Position numbers and translations under genes: made by a program
Source of the DNA: Tolypocladium sp. Sup5 PDA-1
Taxonomy: Eukaryota; Ascomycota; Sordariomycetes; Hypocreales; Ophiocordycipitaceae
Direction: 5' to 3'
NCBI GenBank assembly: GCA_000750105.3
Contig: JPHH03000024.1
Coordinates: 248,001 to 312,000, forward strand
DNA: 64,000 bases
Shown: piece by piece, positions 44,393-55,327 of the stretch
Numbering within the stretch: position 1 is the stretch's first letter
Layout of the letters: each line of letters opens with the position of its first letter
Notes under the pieces: generated by a model
What the model saw: the letters and a program-made list of their open reading frames with translations, nothing else
Told to the model about the DNA's origin: nothing
The model's database searches: none

Positions 44393-45369
44393 GCTATCCT
44401 TACTCGGCCATCGATCACCATTGTGCAACTTTTGTCACTGTGTCTTGTCTCGGCCGGGTGTTCTACGGTGAAGCCCCACACGTAGACGACGCTCACTGTG
44501 GATGCAGTGCAGGAAGCTCAGTTTCGGGCGATAAAAGGGATGGATGAATTGGTGATGGGCTGATAGAGTAGATCGCTGCGAAGCACGAAGAGTGCTCCTT
44601 CTATCATTCTACGAGCGCGCCTCGAAATTTCCTTCCCTTTGTCGCGTGGCCAGTGACGTGATCCCAGTCCCTGTACCTAGGGCGCTCAATCCGGGGAAAC
44701 TTGGTCCCTGTCGCAGGCAAATCCAAATTGGCCCCCTCCGCAACCCTGGGGTGGAGCCAACTCTTGCCCCCATATTGTGATTCTGAGCGATCAACTGCTG
44801 GCCAGCTGGGAAGAATCCAACTGGAGTTGACGACCCGACCGATGATGGACAGATGATTGACAGGCGAGGATGTGCCGGCGTGCACGGACGAAAAAGATGT
44901 AATATAGATGAAGTACATACGAAGGGACACGACAGTAATGTCCACAGCAGTAGTAGCCGCCATGTCTCAACTTGACGTGTTAAACGAATGATCGCCGAGA
45001 TGACTAGAAGTGGTGTCATGGAGCCGCAACGAACGCGTATACCGGTGAGTGACAATCTGCAGCGATGCAGCCCACCAGCAGAGCCTCCGAAGATGGACCA
45101 TTTGAGACTATCTGGTCAGAGAACTATGGACCGGTTTTGCACCAACGCTCAGCATAACCATGACGGATTTGCAGCGCCCGACTGCTGCCACACCACCTGC
45201 CAAACTCTACAGTTACTATCTTATGACGGCAAACAAACTGTTGACTGGACATTTACTCAAGCGTGCCGTAGCATGGGAGTGACTAGAATTATACGACCGA
45301 GAAGGAGCACAAAATACGGTACTTCATGCACACTACAGGAAGAAAGGAAGGTCTGAAGGATGCTTGATT
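44393..45369. other. No recognisable gene
   Basis: The overlapping frames at 44592-45055 are shadows of one another with no domain. The plus frame 44988-45356 is Cys/His-rich (CCHTTCQTLQ), but I cannot assign it. Confidence 0.4.
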
Positions 45370-45485
45370 TCTAACTAGCAAGAAGGGAATTGCAGTCTCT
45401 CTTATATGTGCGTGATTTGGTGCATCTTGCGAGGCCTCCAACCTTGCGAGGCCTCAAATCTAGCTTCCTTGGTGGCGTGACGTGT
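45370..45485. repeat. LTR-like remnant related to family A
   Basis: CTTGATTTCTAACTAGCAAG, CAGTCTCTCTTATATGTG and two GCGAGGCCTC motifs follow the order of family A internal LTR sequence, ending in CCTTGGTGGCGTGACG. The terminal TG/CA ends are not preserved clearly. Confidence 0.4.
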
Positions 45486-45687
45486 TTGATCGTGGGTTTG
45501 ACTGGCGTCGCTGCTATTGACCCCGTGACCTGCTAGGTTCGATGCATCAAAGCTATATTCAAAGTTATCCTCAAAGTTATCCTTAACAGGATTGGGGCTA
45601 TCTCGCACGTCGCTGCGTATTCTTGGATAGACGCGTACTAGAGTCTAGAGAAGCGTTTGACTTCTTGTCGCAATAGTACCGGTGGCC

Positions 45688-46190
45688 TCAATTTTCGAGT
45701 TCAACATAATCCAAGGGCTCGGGCATGGTGTCCTCTGAGCCAACAAGCCCGTTTGCCCCCCAGTTCTCATCTAGCATCGCCTCGACATCCTCCCAGGTCC
45801 AGAACACAGGCCCGTCCGGGTCCTCATTCCTGGAGTCATCCTCGGGGCTCTGTCTCTTCTTACACCTGGGCCAAGCCTCAAGTAGGTACTCTTTCATCCG
45901 GCCCGTCCACGGCCAAATAAGCCGCCCCTCCTCCGTGCGGTTTCCGGGATCGATGCAGGTGCCGCCGACAGATGGCAAGTCCAAGTGCAGTAACTGCTGG
46001 ACAACGATGCTACCGGCCCGCTCAATGTCTACGATCCTCCGCCTTCGCTCGGCTCGACCAAACTTTGTGCCGCCGCGTCCGAAATGTACGTTGCCGCACC
46101 CAGGCCCACCACCAATGCTGAGACCGAGATCCCAAACACGGGGGAGGTGTAAGCTTGTCAGGTTTTTAAATTCTTTTAAGATCAAAAGAA
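45688..46190 (-). pseudogene. F-box-type protein, C-terminal fragment
   Basis: 165 codons: NLTSLHLPRVWDLGLSIGGG, CGNVHFGRGG, RRRIVDIERAGSIVVQQLLH, IWPWTGRMKEYLLEAWP and a Glu/Asp-rich tail. The LTSLHLPRVWDL and WPWTGRMxEYLLEEWP motifs belong to uncharacterised fungal F-box-like proteins that carry an N-terminal F-box. That N-terminus is absent; the homology begins abruptly at about 46190. No promoter or start can be assigned. Confidence 0.5.
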
Positions 46191-46423
46191 TATCCTATTG
46201 CGAGTACGTCTGATCAGCCCAAGCATCGACCATGCACGGGCAGCAAAATGAATCAGAAAGCTTCCTGCGTAGTATTGAGGTACTTGAAAATGTTGAATTC
46301 AATTTTATTGTCACGTGTGATACGCAAACCCTGAAGGGTCGGCTCGCGAGTCTTGCGCCAGGTTAAGGCTCTATTATGCGCTGCACAAATAGCATAGCAA
46401 ATGTACTCTTGCTTAAGTCAGGG

Positions 46424-48790
46424 TCAGCCAAATGGCTTTGGCTCGAAAAGTGTCGTTGGCTCGTCTGAATCCTTCCTTTTCTTCTTCCCCTTTTTGCTTT
46501 TCAGCACAAAATTAGTCCATTCGTCTTCTTGCTCATTTTTTCCCGGCTCGACTAAGGGCATTTCCTCGGCCACGGCCTCAAGTGGTACGTCTACATCCTC
46601 TCCCGGTAATGAAGTGCTATAAGGATCCGCCTCAGTGTCCGCAATCTCCCTGGCCACGCTGCCCTCTGACTTGGCTGCATGCTCATGGGAAGCGCTAGAG
46701 TGGCTGGTATTAACTTCATCACCGATCAAGCCTGTCAACGGTCAATCACGGCGCTGAATTCTGATGTTTCGGGAACTTGGCCTTACCGGTAACCCGGAAC
46801 CCTGCAAACCTCTTGCATGTTGCAGTCCCGTTCTTCAGAACCTTCAATTTGCCCTCCAACCCTTCGCGAGCGGCACGACTCTCCTCAGTTTCGCCAGCAA
46901 TGCGGGCCACGTCTGCTTCCGACATCATTGATATGGCCAACGGGTTAAAAATCTGTCCCAGCTCAGCCACAAGACAAGTTTCGACGACTTCCACAGCTAT
47001 ATCGTCGATGAAACGCTTCAGAGCGACCTAAAATAGATAGTTGTTAACGTCTCTTCTCCATAGGGGCACATACATAGGAACATGCCTTATATTACGCATC
47101 CAAGCAGTCAAGCGCTTCGGATGCTGCAAAGTGACTCATATCTTGTTCCTGCTGGTTCACAAGCTGTTGGAGAAGGTCTCCAAAGTCTACTGTCGTGTTC
47201 ACGCGGCTCGTCGCAACGAGAGAAACTTCTCCGAAAACACTCTGGATAACGTTGGCAAATTGCGAGGTCTGCCTTTCAAGACGAATTTTCTGGAGAGCGT
47301 CCGTGAAGTAGTGGTTATATGTGATCGGATGGCCAGTTTGATGCGACTTCAGCAGACCCGATACCTTGTCGCGTAAAGTTTCGAGAATCGAATCCAGATT
47401 GGGCTCGACAATTGTTCCCATAATGGCTTTGACTGTAGTCATATCGGCGATGTGGGTAATCAGGTGCCTCAGAAACAGTCGGGCCGCATTCCAAACATTT
47501 TTCACATGTGCCTCTGCAATATATTTCCAGGGAGATGATTGCTCCTTGAACAGGTCCGATACAATCATAGGACTGAACATGCCTGGCAACTCTCGACCAC
47601 GGCTTCGTTCTATCATGCTGACAATCTTTTTGACGAAGTCGGCCCTGGTCAGCAAAATAGCGCGCTCGTCAGGACCAGCCGTCTCCGGATCGGACACAAT
47701 TCTGTAACGCCGGCCATGCTGGCCTAACTTCGTCGCAAAATCGCGGTTGCGATTCTGAACCACGGCCCGGAGGCGTTTTTGGTAGCCCGATGTGGACATG
47801 ACATCGCCGAAAAATAGGTCATTGTACGTGCCGTCAATTGCGGCCTGTGCCAAGGCCTGAAAAGACTGACTGATTTGAACGAGATAGATTCTCTGTTCAT
47901 GCGCGTTGGTTCGCGGCCGGCCCACTATCAAGTTCGGGAGCTCAGAAGCAATTTGGTGTAGTAGCAACTTGCTCAGTCTATCCCTCAGGGTTTTGATGCC
48001 TAATTGGGATGATGGAAGGCTCGCCCAGGCACCTCCTGAGAAGAACTCTGCTTCATATGCGTCACGCTGCGCCAGAGTCCAAGCCTCAGCATCTGTGTCC
48101 CTATTTCTTAATACATGCCAGCCAAGGCTGAACTCGACATCTTGGTTCCTCGCCAGAGATATGTACATATCCTCGCTGCCGGACCCTGAACTGAGGGTGT
48201 CCGGTTTGGTGATGACGCCAAGAGTTCGGCTGCCTTTTGGGTCAGCTTTGCGGGCGAGCTTCAAGACGATTTGATTGGCGTAGTCGTTCTTTGCAGAAAC
48301 GACGGCAAGAATGATGCTTCGAGGCTCCTTCATGTAGCTCTTGACCACGTCCGTGATTAGCTCAATGTCTGAGGCGGATTGATGCTTGTTTTCTGAGTGA
48401 ATTAGCCCCGGTAGGTCGACGATGGTGAGGTGAGGACGATCAGGACCGCTAATCTCAATGCGAAGGAGATCTTTAGAAAAAGCTTTGCCGAGAGTCATGA
48501 TTCCCATGGCCGCCTTCGCGTTGTCGATCAAGCTGGGTACATCCTGGAAGCTGTCCAGCTTCTCGTGGAATCCGGACAGAGATGCTTTATCAGATTCACT
48601 GCGCGAGTGATGGAGACTTTGACGTTAACGAAAATAGAGCGTTCTCCAGCCTGTCCACAGAAACCTCTATGGAACGCCAATCCGCTGCGAGCATCAGAGT
48701 CGGATGCGGGGAATGGGAGAAGGAGCCTCGGAGAAGTTGGAGGACGGTTGGCTGCAGTCTTCCAGAGCGGCTTTCCAAGGCAATAGTTAT
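46424..48790 (-). pseudogene. Dynamin-family GTPase pseudogene
   Basis: Dynamins are membrane-remodelling GTPases; fungal genomes carry many Mx-like members. The main frame (about 48610-47092) holds LDSFQDVPSLIDNAKAAMGI, SGPDRPHLTIVDLPGLIHSE (G3 motif DxxG), LGVITKPDTL (G4 TKxD) and the stalk (YQKRLRAVVQNRNRDFA). Upstream, 48790-48620 aligns with the G1/G2 region but reads SGRLQPTVLQLLRGSF where GDQSSGKSSVLEAL is expected, with a stop and a frame change before SESDKASLSGF. Downstream, a TAA at 47094-47092 precedes the GED exon (46994-46787: VVETCLVAELGQIFNPLAIS) and a charged C-terminal exon to 46424. Loss of the P-loop and two breaks mean no active GTPase. Confidence 0.8.
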
Positions 48791-49118
48791 CTATAGTAAA
48801 AGTTGTTATGGTATGTATGAGGACTGCTTCTTACTAATGAAACCCCTCTGAGTCCAGCTAGGGAGTGGGAAATTTAACATAGGCTTACCAGAGGCGCTTG
48901 CGGCCCGAGCGGCTACACTTAACCGCCTTATCCAGCCCATACCTATGACGTAAAGCAAAACTCGTTCTGGCATAATCACACTTGTCATTTCAGAAAGCCG
49001 ATTTAGACCTCTGATGGGTCAGTGCTTCATGCACACGCCCTCTTCTACTATGTAGTCTGCCGTCGAAGTGTCATCCGACGTTCTGTCCGAGACAGGAAGA
49101 GGTAAGCTGAACTTGAGG
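48791..49118. other. Intergenic, nothing recognised
   Basis: Lies between the dynamin relic and the LysM gene, which are divergently oriented, so it may hold the old LysM promoter. No motif stands out. Confidence 0.4.
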
Positions 49119-50110
49119 ATGACAGCTTTACATCTCTTACTTTACGTTCTGGCAGCGCGCGCATGCGACTGGGACCCTGATATCGGCCTCTGGAGAGTTG
49201 CTCAAAACCAAACTATCTGGGAGGCAGCAACATATCTTAGCAGTTCTGAGGACGACATTGTGAACATTGTACGTGACATTGTGAAAAAGAATCCCCAGAT
49301 AAAGAAGCCTCTTTATATCGTAGAGGGACAAACCATCACCGTACCTCATAATCCTACCACATCGCCAGCGTCATGGAAGACGTCTTATGGCTGTACACTG
49401 TTTCTCGAATTCCCTGGGCAAGGAACCGCATATCAAACAGAGACAGATAGTCATATTCTCCCTGTAACTCAAAGCTTCACGCAATCTCCAGCAACGGAAA
49501 CCGATCCCGCGGTCACAGCAACGCAAAACTTCACAAAATCATTAGGCTCTCAACCAGGCCGGTATGTTACTACAACAGGCAATGACGCATTCTCAACGGA
49601 AACCGTATCAGTGACAGCTCGTCCAAGTTCATCTTCGACACAAACAACAGCTTTAACACCCTGGGGGCAGATGTATGGCCCAGTGTGTAGTGACGACAAT
49701 GGACAGAAAACTAACCAGGAAACTCAGCTAAGCTACTGGAACCCCCTTTTCATGGCGTTTTGCGGAATACAGCACGATGCAACTCTACATAAAGATAACC
49801 CAAGCATTTCCCAGCTTTTCTCTACGAGAGGTGGTCTTTATTATTTCTCTGCTCAGTGAAATCCCAGCTGCGGGCCTAGTCAAAATACAGCCGACTATGT
49901 TATCTGCATGGATAGTATGAGGAGAGTGTACTCCGACTGTGAGCAATAAGGTAGCTCTATCAACTCATAACCCATACTAACTCATTCTTAGGCAAAAGCA
50001 AGGACGGAGTTGGCCCCGGCGGTTTCTTAAACTGGGGTTGCTTGACGTACACTTACGAGCCCCTGCAAATCAATTACTTAGGAGCTGCATATAGGTATTG
50101 TGATAGTTAA
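49119..50110 (+). pseudogene. Secreted LysM-type protein, interrupted by one stop
   Basis: LysM modules bind chitin; secreted fungal LysM proteins shield hyphae or blunt host chitin sensing. ATG 49119 gives a signal peptide (MTALHLLLYVLAARA), then one LysM-like module at residues 20-78: WRVAQNQTIWEAATYLSSSE, IVRDIVKKNPQ, VEGQTITVPHN. A Ser/Thr-rich linker follows. The C-terminal Cys-rich domain is cut by TGA at 49857-49859 but continues in the same frame: CGPSQNTADYVICMDSMRRV, YSDC, an intron 49939-49991 (GTGAGC donor, TTCTTAG acceptor), then GVGPGGFLNWGCLTYTYEPL to TAA at 50110. Everything except the single TGA is open, so inactivation is recent, or the stop is read through. An alternative upstream ATG at 49068 would hide the signal peptide. 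Confidence 0.75.
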
Positions 50111-50440
50111 AGACGAAGCTCTCATTTCTTTCCTTTGTTTGCATTCGTCTTGAAGACTACTGATTTGTATCGCTGCTTACAAAATACTTCCTCACATACC
50201 GTACCGTTGCACCTGTGATCCTGTTTCTAATTTATGCATACGTCCTTGCTACTATGCATATAGCCCCCATTGAATAATATTGCCTGAATTTTTGCGTACT
50301 GTACAGTAACACGCCGCGAAGTGGCGACACTAACAACTGTGGCAAAAGCCTTAAGGCATATACATACTGTAGAACTCGGCGTCAGTAAACAAAGTACTAT
50401 GTTGTTACATTCTTGAGATCATAGCTCGTTTTGGCTTCAA

Positions 50441-50641
50441 TGTCAACCGTCAGGATGCAGTCAGAATCATAGAATAAAGAGAGCTTGATTTCTATCTAAT
50501 TGAACAAGAAATAACAGTCATTATATACATAAGAAAAGGGAGGCCTCCGGGAGTGAGGCTCTTGGCGATGTCGTAAGCTTGAGACGCAAGCTTGAGGTTG
50601 TACGAGGCCTTGGCCCTCCTTGGCCTTGATTGGCGTTGACA
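50441..50641 (+). mobile_element. Solo LTR (family A), 201 bp
   Basis: Same ends and length as 17021-17221 (TGTCAACC to GTTGACA). The flanking 5-mers TTCAA and TACAC do not match, so the target duplication is lost or this copy came by recombination. It lies 340 bp beyond the 3' end of the SET-like gene. Confidence 0.85.
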
Positions 50642-50984
50642 TACACATATGATGTCAACAACTCGCGCGCCAAGACCACATCGGGTGGACCGTCATGGAT
50701 GCGCTGCACTAATCACGACGAGTTAAGGCGGGGTATCAGTTCGTGTGTTGTCGCCTGTCTTATAGAGGTTGCACCGCACCCGAGCGTCGTCGCTGAATTA
50801 TGTCACTTCTCCTCAACACAGTCGAAAATCGCTCTTGGTCGACTGTTTCTTTATAAAATGGGGAGTGTTCAAATGGAGCTTCCAGTGAACAACAGAGGCA
50901 GCAACAAGGGTGACCGAAGCCGAGACCGCAACGCGTATGAGGTCACACGTTCCTATGATGTATCTTTGCGAGTTGGCTAGACCC

Positions 50985-52920
50985 CTAAGACGCTGCTCGC
51001 TTTCTGGAAACATCGGCACGCACGAGCTCTTCGAATGGCTTGATAGTCCTCAGAGCCCGAACGGAAACCCTCCACTCCAGCTGAGATTCTTTTCCGTCCA
51101 GCTGTTCAAAGAGTTCCCAGTGGAGGCGTACATTCGCGTACTCGTCAAGCGGTGATTCATGCATGAGGCTTAGCACTCCGGTGACCTGAGAACAGTCCAA
51201 CCAGAGGTTCTCTGTGGGACCAAGAATCCCGTATATGGCGTCGACCTTTGCCGAGTATCGAAGTTGTCCCGCAAAAACCCCCAGAAAGTCTCCTTCGTAA
51301 ACGGTGATAATAGGACAAACAGAAAATAGTCTCTCATCTCTCTGAACAGAGCTGACGAATACGGATTTGTTTCTCGTTCCGCCTTCGGCAATGTTGATGT
51401 CAAGGAGTCCTCTCAACTGGTCGCCCGACGTTGCAATGAACCTTGAACGAGATTTGAAGTCTTCCTCCTCGGTGACGGAGAACCAAGGGTTCCTGGTCTC
51501 GTTCCATGACGTTTCTGAAAGAGCCATGCCCTCCTCTCTGTGCTGATCCAGGCATGACCTTCCGGTCAGATCGCCTTGCCCATCATTCCTCGCTCGATTC
51601 TCAAGTTGAGCGATATGTGGGGCGTATAACTTTTCCCATGACAGGACCGTGTCTACCAGAGAGGTCTCGGCGTCTAGGGGGTACTGCACACAGAAGCTAT
51701 CGAATTCTTTCGTGCGATAGAAGAGTATCTTGTCGACACCAGCTTCGCGCATGTCGGACAAGCTCTTCCAAAGTCGGCGGCACCGACGTTGGTTCGCCCA
51801 ACTCGTTCCATAGCCGGCCTGCTCCGTGAAAGCTAGAGTCGCAGTCTTCTCGGCAATGGTGAACTCATCCAAACGTCCTTTTGCGGTTGGTAATTTAGCC
51901 GGATCGAGAAGTTCCGCACGCTTCTTGATAATTTTCCAGTACATCGTTTGATTATACCGAGCCTGGTCATCCTTGCACGCGCAGGCTACGCAGTCCTTGA
52001 CGGCACGCACGGCATTTGCGTAGTCGAACTCAAGAATTTCCTCAGCATAATTCCGAGTTTTCTGGATATTAAATCCTTCGGGTTCACGTTCATAGTTCCC
52101 GATCGCGTGATTGCGTCTCGCACATTCCAGCAGTATTGTTTCAACCGCCTTCATGCCCAAGGCGGATCCGAATAAACTTGGTGTGTTCGTCGTCGTTGGA
52201 AGCCGAAGCGAAGTATAGCGGCGGGCGTCGGAGGTCAATCTAGCACCCGTGTTCACAGCTGCTCGACCGGTGGTATTCGGGCCTGCCAGCTGATAAATGA
52301 TCGGCCTCGCTTCGCTTGCTGACGGTGGCGTCTCCAACGATGCTGAACTTTTCGAGTTGAACCGAGCCAGCACTAAGCTAGGGTCAGCCGGTCTACCGCG
52401 ACCGAGAGGAGCAGTATCGCCGCTCGTCCGCTGTTCGGCACTCGAGGGTTCAGGTTTCGCCGTGGCACCGTCGGATTGCTCGCTTTCCAGGGCTGCCGCG
52501 ATTCCCCTTTTACTTGCGGAAGAAGCCTTGTTTGGAGTTGTGCTGGCCTTTGACGATCCTCCGCACTTCGTCCCGTTTGTTCCCTGGTCCCCATAGCAAC
52601 TTTCCTGGCCACATTTTGCAGCGTGAGAGAGGAAGCGAGAAGATCCGCGTAATTCGTCAGGAGTCAGACAAGCCGAGCTATTTTCTTGTAATGGGCACAC
52701 TGGCGTGTCCTCTATTCCAGCCTTGCGTCGAGTTTCAAGAACTAGTTTGCTTGTTAGCATCTCGCACTCAAGCCGCTCCATTGATGTCTCCATACCTACC
52801 GAAGGTATGAATGCCTAGGATATGTTGCCGGATTGGCTCATCTTTGAAATTCCGGAGCCCATATTCCGCCAGTATTTCGCCAACCTTCTCCTCTATCAGG
52901 ATCCGTATTGCTTCCTCCAT
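50985..52920 (-). CDS. Protein with SET-like C-terminal region, 625 aa
   Basis: Two exons: 52920-52800 and 52741-50985. The 58-nt intron (GTAGGT donor, GCTAAC branch, ACTAG acceptor) joins the frames exactly (1878 nt). The N-terminus is helical (MEEAIRILIEEKVGEILAEY). Residues 60-200 are low-complexity. A helical middle contains NYEREPEGFNIQKTRNYAEE and FTEQAGYGTSWANQRRCRRL. The C-terminal 130 residues read VCPIITVYEGDFLGVFAGQL, GPTENLWLDCSQVTGVLSLM, ANVRLHWELFEQ and WRVSVRALRTIKPFEELVRA. The order (GDFLGxF.G..RY, N/H-rich turn, WRV..RA...I.PFEEL) is like a divergent SET domain, the lysine-methyltransferase fold. The canonical NHS and GEEL-x-x-Y motifs are not intact, so activity is doubtful. 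The family is uncharacterised to my knowledge. Confidence 0.65.
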
Positions 52921-54573
52921 GACTTTGGTGGCACCGTACGGCCCAGTGCTGTGTGTATGTTGCACAATGAAACACAATGAACTAGCCGATCTACCGGCTC
53001 TCAATCCTAGCCTTGCATGTCAAGTTATTGCCCTTCAAATCAAGCGATGGCTGTGGGCGAGGAGGTGCTTCGCAACACCGTTGTAGAGCGCGGTTGCTTC
53101 CCTGCGTCTTGGGGTTTTGCAGTGCCATTGATCTTCTATCAAGACGGTGGTTGTCCACGCACGGGAGCGTGTATGAGTAAAATCCAAGCATGGGCCAAAG
53201 GGCTGCCTTTGGCGTGCGTCCAGTGGTGGCGACGAGTGAATGCATCTGAACTCCAAAACCGGCTCGGTGTTAAACCTATGAGCGTCGTCGTTTGAGCCGT
53301 GAAGCGACTGAAAAAAAAAACCAATAAAAAAAAACCTTGCAGCTAGTTAGCATACGGCGAGAAACGGCTGGTTTGAACGCTGACATGGTGTGCAACAGTA
53401 CTGAATAAGGCTGGTTTTGACGACTAGCGCGGGGAAGTGACCAGGGTGGCCTGGGTGGTGCAGGGAGAAATAGCTGGTTAGCATATGGGCATCCAGCGGG
53501 AAACAGCTGGATTACATCCTTGAGCAGAACACGGCCAAAAAAAGGGCTGGTTTAACAGGACGGGTTTAGTTTACAGTACATACAGCAACAGAATGCAGCG
53601 GGCTTTCATGGCCGCCGGGGCATCGGCCAGGGTGCCACAACCGGTAATGAGTCAGGTATTTCGCACGATGCAGACGCAAGGCGGTTTCGGGGTTTCGTTC
53701 ACAACCCGCGCCAACACTGAGCAGCAGCAAGTCTGCGTCTGCTGGGACAGTCGTTGCCAATTAGCCAGTTATGATGATTCAACTGTTGTAAACGAGGCGA
53801 TTGTGCTGGTATATGGCAAAAGGACTGAATGGCCTACACTCTACTTTCTTCACTGTACAGGCAGCAAGCAAGCGGCAATCGGCTCTGAAGTCTCTGCACT
53901 ACTACATTTGGCTCTTCGACATGCGATTCTGGCGTGGTTTGCTTGCGCCGAAAGTGGCGGTTTACGCCAAGTTTTCCTGAAGCTTGTCTAGAGGTTCGTG
54001 ATTGTGTTGAGAGAACCGGTCGTTAATACGGGGTTTGAGATGCCACTTTCACTGAAAGAGTGCCGAGGGATCGTAGCTAGGTTCCTGCCGAGACCCCAAC
54101 CCTGGGCGAGCTAACCCTTACCCCAAGTGGTTTTTGGGCCAATCAGGTGTGGAATCCAACTGGCAAGAATCCAAGTGGAAAACACCACGATAACCCTGAG
54201 TTTATGTGTAGAATTCATGTTAAAAACCCGCCGAAGTTGGCGGTGTGCATGGGTGGCCATGGTTGGTCGGCCGATGCGGGTTTCGGCAGTTGAACCTGGG
54301 TGTTCCACGGAGACTTTACTGTTACGACAAAAAGCGGGGTCTTTCGAGGCCCTGACAGGACGGTTGTCGTGTCGCCATTGATCCAACATTGGTCATATCA
54401 CACTTCTTTTCCAGCCTCTTACCTTGCTGCCTCTTGACCTGCCGTTTTGTTCCTCGCCACTATACACCGTTCTTGCGCAAGTGAAAATTGATTTTTGGCT
54501 GGACTTGAGCGCCCTGCGGCCCTCGATAATCCTTCCACGAAGCATTTGCATCGGCGATCCCCAAAAGTCCGAA
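52921..54573. other. Degenerate DNA with interspersed GGCTGGTTT motifs
   Basis: Between 53240 and 53560 the motif AAACGGCTGG or GGCTGGTTT recurs at least five times. No frame here matches a family. The last 150 bp probably contain the promoter of the Ras-like gene. Confidence 0.45.
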
Positions 54574-55327
54574 ATGGCCTCTTCTATGAAGTTCCTGAGA
54601 GAGTACAAGCTCGTCGTCGTCGGTGGAGGCGGTGTCGGCAAATCTTATCTGACCATCCAATCGATTCAGAGCCATTTTGTCGACGAATATGATCCCACCA
54701 TTGAAGATTCGTACCGCAAGCAGTGCATCATTGACGACGAGGTTGCTCTGCTCGATATCCTCGATATCGCCGGACAGGAGGAGTACAGTGCCATGCGCGA
54801 GCAGTACATGCGAACCGGAGAGGGATTCCTGCTCGTCTATTCCATCACTTCGCGACAGAGCTTCGAGGAGATCATCACGTTCCAGCAGCAGATTCTGCGG
54901 GTCAAGGACAAGGACTACTTCCCGATGGTCGTCGTTGGCAACAAGTGCGATCTGGAGGGCGAGCGAGAGGTGACCAGGCAAGAGGGAGAGGCCCTCACGA
55001 CATCGATCAACTGCAATTTTGTCGAGACCTCGGCCAAGTCCCGCATCAACGTCGACAAAGCTTTCTACGACGTTGTCCGCGAGATCCGGAAATACAACCA
55101 CGAGATGCAAGGCTACTCCACTGGCGGCGGCTTCCCGAAGCCCATGGACATGGAGGACGTTGAGGAGGCCGGCTATGCACTGAAGAAGGTGGGTACTACA
55201 ATGCGCAATATTACCATACGAGCTGCTGACAGCTTAGATTGGATCCGCGTCAAGAACCATCCTTGCCTTCGCCGAAGCATATGGGAGACTGGCGCAAGAG
55301 CAGCAGGAGACGCTACCAATTCCCTAG
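54574..55327 (+). CDS. Ras-like GTPase without CAAX box, spliced to an NsdD-like segment
   Basis: Ras GTPases are membrane-anchored signal switches. ATG 54574 (MASSMKFLREYKLVVVGGGG) precedes an intact G domain: P-loop GGGGVGKS, effector loop DEYDPTIEDSYR, switch II DIAGQEEYS, NKCD and ETSAK. Against the fungal consensus it has Tyr at the residue after GKS (H-Ras 18), Ser for Leu at 23, and Ile for Thr at H-Ras 58. The C-terminus reads GGFPKPMDMEDVEEAGYALK, where Ras proteins carry Cys-Cys and a CAAX box, so prenylation is not possible. An intron 55189-55237 (GTGGGT donor, CTGAC branch, CTTAG acceptor) joins in frame to IGSASRTILAFAEAYGRLAQ, a segment typical of NsdD-type GATA factors, ending at TAG 55325-55327. 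The result is a 234-residue chimera; expression is unknown. Confidence 0.7.

Noticed and set aside
52768..53004. Separate small gene upstream of the SET-like gene
   Set aside because: Its frame is exon 1 of the SET-like gene, joined by a 58-nt intron.
54460..55110. 216-codon minus-strand frame
   Set aside because: Antisense shadow of the Ras-like gene, kept open by its codon bias.
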